From NCBI RefSeq assembly GCF_003254395.2, contig NC_037651.1:6950001-7014000 (forward strand): 64,000 nt of DNA. Direction: 5' to 3'. The notes under the pieces are model-generated. The model did no database searches. It was not told where the DNA came from and saw nothing but the letters and a program-made list of their open reading frames with translations. Of this stretch, positions 56,461-64,000 are shown one piece after another (within the stretch, counting starts at the first letter, position 1; the number at the start of each line of letters is the position of its first letter). This stretch comes from Apis mellifera (taxonomy: Eukaryota > Arthropoda > Insecta > Hymenoptera > Apidae). Both the position numbers and the translations under genes were made by a program.

Positions 56461-59095
56461 AGATCTAAGTCGATCGATGTTTCTCGATATACGTTTAACT
56501 CTCTTACAACTTTTCCTTCGCTCACGTAAGAGTAATTCTCCATTCGACGAAAAGGAAAATTTCTCGTTAAAGAAACTTAAAATTGGCTGACCGACGAGTT
56601 TTAAACTGTCCCGTTCTCCCGGGACAATTAAAAAGGGAAGAAAATTAATTTAAAATTAGACGTTCTTTCGCATCGCGCACGACAAGCGTGACGGGATTTC
56701 TCTTCACCTATCCCGTCTGTTTACAAGTTGGTCGGTGTCGCAATTCGATCCTCGACGACAAATCTCCGCGTCTCTGAAATGAAACTTGGCCGAGGATCGC
56801 GTGCGCGGTCTGGGCGGTTACCGAGCCGACCATTTCGATCAACCGTTGGACCCTGGCCCTTTACCGAGAAAAATCTCGTGTCGACACTCGATCCCCCTCC
56901 ATCCTCTCCACTCTCCATTCGTCCGGTTTAACGAGATCTTGTATTATTGGTCCGATTCGAGGATGGACAAATTTCGACTTCGATACTCGAGTTGTATACA
57001 CTCTGTCTCTGATTTACATCGAATCAATTTCGTGGAAAGATTCGATACGATTTGCTCGAAGGATAAATTTTCTCGATCGATATCGGAGGGAAAGGAGAGA
57101 GATGGGCACGGATTACCTTTGCATGTTCAATCTCCATTCACGGAAGGTTATTAATCTTGGAACGTTTAAAAATATCCAGAATTATTTCTCTCTCTCTCTT
57201 TCTGACTACGCTGTTCTATAATTATCTACGAATTCGAGATATTCATTCGTTTTCGTTGGAATAGAATTAAGATTGTTAGTAATTTCAAAATTCCTTGCGT
57301 TACACGCGTAATTACGGAATCTGCGCGCAAGCAAGTATATGGTTATAAATAAATCGAATATGTAAAATCGCCGGCTATAATAACTGATAAGGATAATTGA
57401 ATATTGATAGATTGGCTCGTGAATGGCCGCATCGCGTTTTTTCCATCCGCATACACTATCGATCAAAAGTTTCGAATCGAGTTTCTCGAGTACTTTCAAA
57501 TTCTATTCTGTTTATTACGAAACGAGGATTTATTATCATCTATTTAATCTTTCAGGGAAGACGAAATACAAAAGGATTAACCAAACTCTCGAGAGTCTCG
57601 AATCTCGAATTCCAATGATCCAATGATAATTTTTTAATCGCGGATTCGAGTGAGCGAGGAGTAGAAGAAAGTATCCTGATCTAACTTTTCGTTTCTTTTA
57701 TCTTCAGATTTCGATCGAAACTTTTGGCGGACAGTGTATATTCCTGCAGAATCGGGTATAAGAGTAAACATCTCATCGTTATTAATATTATTATTGCGAG
57801 AGGCGCGCAATCACGAGGCTGAACGTTATTACGAAGTGTATCGTCATTATCACCATTATGGGATTATTTTCCAGGACGAGAAGCCTGTTATTTTATATAT
57901 AAGAAACACGCGGGTCGGCAACCTCTTCTCGATTTTATCCAAAGGCGAATTATTGAATTATCTCGTTAATCACCTAATTGGATTTTAAAGCGGTGCTCGG
58001 TTTGAAGAAAATTCGTTTGTTTCCTTTCCTCGATATCGTACGATTTTTCTTTGGATGAAGGACTTCAAGTTGAATGGTAAAATCACTTACGAGTATTACT
58101 TTTAAACGAGATATATAGAAATATAGAAATGATAAAGAGAATTCGAGTCTCGCAATGGCCATTGTTTCAGGTGTTTACCCCCGTTTGGAATGGCTGCGCC
58201 CATATGCACCACGCCCTCGTTGCGTTTTTGCGGTTTAATTAGGGGTATGAAACGAAATTAGTAGAACCACACCCCCAGTCGATCCTTCTTCCAGTCCTTC
58301 TTCAACCTCGGCTCCACGCTTGCAGCAAACCTTGTCTTCAAAAATCCAATTTCAATTCACACAATCAAGAGAAATCATTTTTGCACTCAGCTCATACATT
58401 ACTTATTTTTTAATCGATCCATCTGGAATTTCAGACGGGGGAAGGAATTATTTTGGATGGAAAAGGGCCGGGATTAATAAATAATGAACTCGATTCAGAG
58501 GAATTGGCGTGGCGATCGTTAAGAAAATTGAACGTAATCGCGGAAAATACCGGCGACGTGACTCGCGATGGCCCTGTTTGATCCCGGCCCCGGGTTCATT
58601 TGTCAGGTTGGAATAAATTCCGTGCGCGTGAGCTGTTTCGTGGCGTGGTTGCGACGGTGTCGGTGCCCTTCCCGAAACCCGTGCACGCTCGCCCGGTAAT
58701 TATATTCTGCAAAACTGGGGGACCCTTGGGCGCGCTACGAGGGTGGCCGCCCCTCAGACGCCACCCCCTGTCGCGGCCGGAAGTGACGCACATCTATCTT
58801 GTCCCTGCGTTCTCTGCACTTCCGTCTTAAGACGGTGCTCTCTCTCTCTCTCTGCCCCTTATCCCTCTCCACTCATCCCTCATTGAGATGCTGGAGAATC
58901 CAACGCCAAGTGTTAATTTCTTTCGTATCTTTTCAGAGATCGATTTTTAAAGGAAAACTTTTCCTTTACCCAATAATTTCTGAAAAGAGAAATATATTGA
59001 AAGAAAACGGAGGCACAAACGACAGTAAATTGGGGTAAAATTTAAGATAATATAAATCGTGCAAAATATCGGCAAGAAGGAATATTTCAACAGCT

Positions 59096-59175
59096 TCTCC
59101 ATGGAAAACTCTTTCAAATATCGTCGACTCTCCATGGAAAACTCTTTCGAATATAGATTTATATAAATCTAGATT
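59096..59175. repeat. 33-bp direct duplication plus adjacent palindrome
   Basis: CTCCATGGAAAACTCTTTC recurs at 59097 and 59130 with a 33-bp period. On the - strand the duplication keeps frame and reads IFERVFHGE twice. It is followed by the perfect palindrome AGATTTATATAAATCT (59155-59170), which overlaps AATCTAGATT. Confidence 0.7.
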
Positions 59176-59450
59176 CATGTATTCGAATATTCTTTCTTTT
59201 CTTTTTCAAGAAGGTAACAGGTGAAGGGAAGGGAAGAGTCGGTTTCGAAGAAGGGTATCGAGGCATGTTGCGGCTATTGGTCGGCCGCTAATTACTCGGG
59301 GATTTGGTGGAAAGATTGGAAGAGGCGGTCTGCGACGACGCCTCTGTAACGAAATAGGCCGCGTGTTCTTTTTTTATTTGGCATTTTCCAGCGGATGGAC
59401 GATTCAATTAGGCGGTCGATATAAAATCCAGTGTCCAGTTTTGCGGGAAA

Positions 59451-59474
59451 AGGGAGGGAGGGAGGGAGGGAGGG
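59451..59474 (+). repeat. (GGGA)n run with quadruplex potential
   Basis: Six consecutive GGGA units on the + strand give more than four G-triplets with one-base loops. Confidence 0.85.
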
Positions 59475-62093
59475 CACGGTAATTGGGCAAAACGCACGTA
59501 CGCCGAATTTCGCCGGCTAATGGAGATTTATTATGGCTACTCGCTCGACCTGCTCCCCGCCCCTCTCTCTCTCTCTTCGTCTCTCTTACTCATCCCCCTT
59601 CGAGCGCACGGGGGATGCAGCTGCGTCCGAAAAAGACTGGCCGGTGACGGCCAAGTTTCATTTTTGCCCCGCGAGTCCATTGTTGCGCGGGGAATTTTTG
59701 CGCGACAAAAGTAGGACAGGTGGAAGGATTTACTCGATATCGTGGATTCTCGTTTCTTTTTTTTCAAAAGAGTCCCTCGTCGATCAATTCTCAGAGAAAT
59801 TCTCGCCCGTCTTCTTTTTAATCAACTTCTCGAAGATTTGAATTTCGAACTTGATCCTTTTTTATCTTAGAATCAAGTTATCTTAGATTCAATTTTTTTG
59901 ATCTTCGAAATAGGAAATTGAAAAATTACAAAGAAGAAGAAGAAGAAGAAAGTTTATCTTCTCGTAAAATTCGTTTCACAAAGAAGCGTTATTTATCCTT
60001 AAAAACCTCGCTTTCTTCGTTAAACGAGCAGGAATATCCTCGTAAAGATTAAGAGGAGGGGGGGGGGAGAAAAGAGAAGAAGGAGAGGAAAGGAAGGAGG
60101 TCGAAAAGCTAATCTCGAAATAACGATAAAGGAGAGAATTGAACGTGGAAGTTGACGGGGGAGGAGCCGAGCGTACACGGGCAGAGCCGTAAAATGTACA
60201 AAGACACGGCCAATTAGGATCGAAGTGAGCGTGAGCAGAGGATGGTTATTTAAATAATTGACAATGTTTACGAACCGCCTGATCCACGGTGAAACTCGAT
60301 GGAATCGGATTAAACGGGTACGTATGGTGAATAATTAATCGGAAGAAGACGGTTGCTTAAACTCTGACCGAGGGACAGGGCCTCTCTCTCTCCCCTTTCT
60401 CTTATCAATCGTGTTATCGTCGTGTTCGTCCAGATCCATTTTGGACGAAACATCCTTATCGATCGAGTATTTATTGACGCTTTGAAAAAAAGAAAGAAAG
60501 GAACCCGTTGGAAAAAAATTATCGTCCCGAGTCGATACGATACGTCGTTTCACTCCTCACCAAAGAAGAAGAATTCTCCCCTTTTTGGGATCCAAGATTC
60601 ATTTTATTAAGGGATTATTTTAGATTATAAATATTAGATCGTAAATATTTAAGTGCTTTTTAAGTACAAAAATCTGCGTAAAAAGTATAATTTAAAATTT
60701 CATAAAAATTCGTGAGAGAGGATCTTTTAACTTTGAAATTTTGTAAAAAAGAATATACTTTCTTAATAATATTATCGTTTATTTATTCATTTATTTTTCT
60801 CACGAATTATTCCAAATTATTTGTATATCGATAAAAAAAGTTTCGTAAGGAAAGGAACAGAAAATTTGAAGATTAGAAATCACGAATTAAACAACACGTG
60901 AAAAGTGAAGACGCGTGAAACTAAAAATTGGAAGGATGAAAAGCAGAAGGCTTGGAGAGCGGGAAAAGTTGGGTAGAGGGGTAATAGCTCGCCGAGGAAC
61001 ACGCGTGTTTCCGTGTGCGTGTAACTCGGCGGGCTAATGATGATGACACTCTTATTTCTCGGGGAGGACGCGGGTCATTTTTCAAAGGGCAGCCAGGGAG
61101 AGAGAGAGAGAGAGAGAGCTTCTGAACGTCGAAGGAGAAGCGAGAATCGAGGAGTGAAACAAGAAGATCACGAAGGAGAGAAAGAAGAAGAAGAAGAAGA
61201 AGAAGAAGAAGAGGTTCTCTCCTCAGAAGCTAATGTCCGGAACGACTCCTAAACCATTAGACCAGGAGAGAAAGAGGGTTGCCCCTTTTCCTCATTTCAG
61301 CTCACCACTGCTGCGTGTATCTGTTTGCTGTTGTTGCTCTGCTTGTTTCAAGATGGATGGAGAGATGATTCGAGAAAGAAGGAGGGATAAGGATAAAGGG
61401 GAATTCGACAATTATTCGATCGATGTTTGATCGTTCGAAGAATATTCGAGAATATAAATCCTTTTCTAAAAGTATGTAAATATATTTCATATTCTCAATT
61501 CTTCTAATTTTCTCGAAATTATTGCATCTAAGAGTGGACGTTATTGTATAATAATTTGCATATAAGATTGATATTCAAGTTTAGATACTTGATACTATAA
61601 ATAGCGAACAATATATTTTAAAAGAAATTACGCGCCGGCTTGACCTTGCTGGATATCCGCGAGCCGCAAATTTTTTTGAAATTCAGCCTTGACGATAGCC
61701 GGCGAGAGACGACGAGCAGTAGAGACGATATAATAGTAGCCGTGTCTCGGATACCGTGTCGATAAACCGAAGATATATCGTGGTGGATGATGCAAACGTG
61801 AGCTGTGCAAAGTGCAAAAGTGAACTCGCTGGGAATTGAATCTTGCACTTTGAAGCCGATATATTCGATACATCGCGATCGAACAGGTACCAGAAACCCG
61901 ATAGAACAGTCTTTCGAATAGCGAGATGTATCGAAGAATAATTTGAATAACTTTTCGAGAGGAAGTATTGAATGAAAAAGAAGAAAAAGAAATATGGATG
62001 TTCAAGTTAAAGTTTCTCCCCAAGATTAAAGATGAAAACGAAGAATATAACGATAAACAAGTTACGCGCGAGTTATTTTATTCGATTATCGAG

Positions 62094-62098
<5 letters not shown>

Positions 62099-62140
<42 letters not shown>
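62099..62140 (+). repeat. (GA)21 microsatellite
   Basis: This perfect GA dinucleotide run of about 42 bp is the longest in the window. It lies about 190 bp upstream of array F. Confidence 0.95.
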
Positions 62141-62144
<4 letters not shown>

Positions 62145-62330
62145 GGTCGAAATTCAGACAGTAGTACCGTGAAGGTGATTTATGAAAAAGCGTGTGACGA
62201 CGAGCGTGGGCCCTCTTCCATCCGACCAAAATTGCGGCCTAATATCCTCGAGCTCGTCCGATTCGCCTCGATGCCTGCAATTATTGCGCGTACGTATAAC
62301 ACACACACGCGTATACCGGGTGTCGATCAA

Positions 62331-63045
62331 AATTCTTCCTCCTCGAGGAAGAGAACGAATTCCTCGTCGAGATATTCTCCTCTCCACCCTTTTATCCTTT
62401 TTCTTGTATATATATAAAATTGCGGAAAAAACGACACAGAGGGGAGGATAAATTTAAACCTGTTATAAAATAAAGGATAGGATATATATCGAGATAACGA
62501 CAGAATTTCGGAAAGAACGAATCTAGGTAGATAGAATTATTGCCAGAATTATTGGCGATTGAATTCTTCCTCCTCGAGAAAGAGAACGAATGCCTCGTCG
62601 AGATATTCTCCTCTTCACCCTTTTATTCTTTTTCTTGTATATATATAAAATTGCGAAAAAAACAGAGACACAGAGAGGATAGGAAGATAAATTTAAACCT
62701 GTTATGAAATAAAGGATAGGATATATTTAGAGATAACGACAGAATTTCGGAAAGAACGAATCTAGGTAGATAGAATTATTGCCAGAATTATTGGCGATCG
62801 AATTCTTCCTCCTCGAGGAAGAGAACGAATTCCTCGTCGAGATATTCTCCTCTTCACCCTTTTATCCTTTTTCTTGTATATATATAAAATTGCGAAAAAA
62901 ACAGAGACACAGAGAGGATAGGAAGATAAATTTAAACCTGTTATGAAATAAAGAATAGGATATATTTAGAGATAACGACAGAATTTCGGAAAGAACGAAT
63001 CTAGGTAGATAGAATTATTGCCAGAATTATTGGCGATCGAAGTCG
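62331..63045 (+). repeat. Minisatellite array F, unit about 231-239 bp, 3 copies
   Basis: AATTCTTCCTCCTCGA starts at 62331, 62562 and 62801, and the third unit ends at about 63040. Units carry GAGAACGAATTCCTCGTCGA, CTTGTATATATATAAAATTG, AGATAAATTTAAACCTG, AACGACAGAATTTCGG and GAATTATTGCCAGAATTATT. The second and third copies are nearly identical; the first is slightly shorter and more diverged. Confidence 0.94.
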
Positions 63046-64000
63046 AATCGAATCGTTATCGATCCTTTTCTTGACTTACCGATATATATATATAATTATC
63101 GTATAGTTGTATTAAATTCATCGCGTCGCACGACGCGAATAGTTGAATAGATGGCGTCGATTAAACGATTACGACGCGTGACGCGTTCGTTGCGGCGAGG
63201 AATTATCGATCGATAATTTAACACGCGAGCCGTTGTTGTAATCCACCGTGAAGGGCAAAAATCCCTCCGCCGTTTCGGTGATTAAAAAAGAAAAAGGGGG
63301 AAGAAAGCGGTTTACGCGGGCCGCGTTAAAGGCGCATCGCCTCGATACACCGTGTCCACTTTTTTACCGACACCCCGTATACGCTCGGTGTATTTGTTTT
63401 TTCCTCTCTCCTCCTCCTCTCTCTTCCCCTGCTCCTCTCTCCCTCCCCTTCCAAGTTGGGGGCCCAACAATGGCACGAATTCGCGCGTGGCGGAAGCGCC
63501 GTTATAATTTTCGGGCGTGAAAAGATTTCGTGCTGGCCCCCTGATCCCCCGTTCGACTCATTATCCTCTATCTCGCCAAAGCGAATGTTTGCTCGCCCGC
63601 TTTGTCCACGGCTTCCTGTTCCTGTGCTCGTTTTCGACTTTTACGTAACGCGCCTCCCGACCCTGCCTGCCTGCCTGCCTGCTTCGACCTCGTAAAACTA
63701 AACTACCGTCGTCTTAGCCTCGATAAATACATAGAGTAACACCGAAAGGAGGGGGAGGGGAAAGAAACACGTTCAACTTCCGGGACGTGAAAATTAAAAA
63801 TCGAGATGGGTTCGAAGGAGAGTTAAACTTTTGAGAAAGGATTCAACGGGGTGTATATATATAAAGATACAATTACAGGAATGAAAATCGAACGATTGAA
63901 TTTTGAATTTTCCAGTCGAAAGATAGATTTCCCAATCTTCTGCTTTCCAATCTTCTACTAATAAGAAATCGTTCGAATCGAAACGGTTGGACGCGAAATT
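63046..64000. other. Intronic or flanking sequence to window end, no gene seen
   Basis: A CpG-rich block (63100-63720) contains a CCTG tetranucleotide run at about 63661-63683 and a short TA run. Frames at 63248-63695 are compositional. No splice-supported exon is visible. Confidence 0.45.

Larger units (their letters stand above)
56470..62090. other. Intronic sequence, no firm gene
   Basis: GC-balanced blocks lie at 56700-56940, 58140-58320 and 58560-58830. In the last, a + frame at 58600-58830 has about 60% G/C third positions but no ATG or clean splice pair. Purine tracts (60050-60100), a (GGGA)n run (59451-59474) and a GA run with a GAA-repeat frame (61097-61212) also occur. Confidence 0.4.
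30583..64000 (+). other. Presumed first intron (over 33 kb, open at window end)
   Basis: After the GTGAGT donor at 30583 no + strand exon with matching phase, acceptor and codon bias was found up to the end. Very long first introns with alternative promoters are typical of developmental regulators. The intron contains arrays E and F, two promoter-like blocks, several CpG-rich enhancer-like blocks and anonymous open frames, listed separately. Confidence 0.5.

Noticed and set aside
57690..57760. Acceptor TTTTATCTTCAG followed by ISIETFGGQCIFLQNR and GTATAA
   Set aside because: The potential mini-exon is short, its donor is weak, and no partner or codon bias supports it.
58600..58830. + frame with fairly GC-rich third positions (ARELFRGVVATVSVPFP...)
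   Set aside because: It starts at TTG, its acceptor is weak, no donor fits, and overlapping frames are also open. More likely a GC-rich regulatory block.
61170..61215. Poly-Glu coding frame from (GAA)n
   Set aside because: This is microsatellite-driven low complexity without gene signals.
15480..63045. Tandem arrays as possible CRISPR
   Set aside because: Units are long and contiguous without unique spacers, and the genome is eukaryotic. They are minisatellites.
1..64000. Transposons (mariner, LINE or LTR elements)
   Set aside because: I saw no terminal inverted repeats, transposase or reverse transcriptase motifs in any of the translated frames.

Overview
The window looks like gene-poor eukaryotic chromosome, most likely from an insect and probably a hymenopteran (bee-like). 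Most of it is AT-rich. It is full of CpG and TCGA words, long polypurine/polypyrimidine tracts, microsatellites and minisatellite arrays. Only two stretches read as protein-coding with confidence, and both have GC-rich third codon positions and canonical GT/AG intron boundaries. I saw no bacterial gene layout, rRNA, tRNA, CRISPR array or recognisable transposon. The species call is inference.

Layout. (1) 1-7577, + strand: the 3' end of a gene that begins upstream. A coding exon at 978-1062 is followed by a 6.5 kb intron and a very short last coding exon (7555-7577) that joins in phase and stops at once; an AT-rich 3'UTR follows. (2) 7.6-28.6 kb: no firm gene. It holds three minisatellite arrays, a TATA-containing GC-rich promoter-like segment near 11.8-12.1 kb, GC-rich candidate exons near 21.1 and 22.4 kb, and a diverged ~100-bp duplication at 26.7 and 27.2 kb. 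(3) 28.6-30.6 kb: a GC-rich promoter-like zone, a probable long leader with upstream ORFs, and a clear first coding exon of 59 codons (30406-30582) ending in a GTGAGT donor. It has the look of an isoform-specific N-terminus of a transcription factor, but I do not recognise the family. (4) 30.6-64 kb: apparently the first intron of that gene. It holds two more minisatellite arrays, two further promoter-like segments (about 40.5-41.0 and 48.9-49.7 kb), and several open frames of ordinary protein-like composition but unknown status. The most notable is a 202-codon ATG-to-stop frame on the - strand at 55852-56460.

The two genes lie head to tail on the + strand. Nothing shows that they act together. 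The strongest unexplained structure is the density of tandem arrays (five clear ones in 64 kb, units about 120-240 bp, one containing two adjacent identical 161-bp copies), followed by the anonymous ORFs and the clusters of GC-rich palindromes near promoter-like segments.
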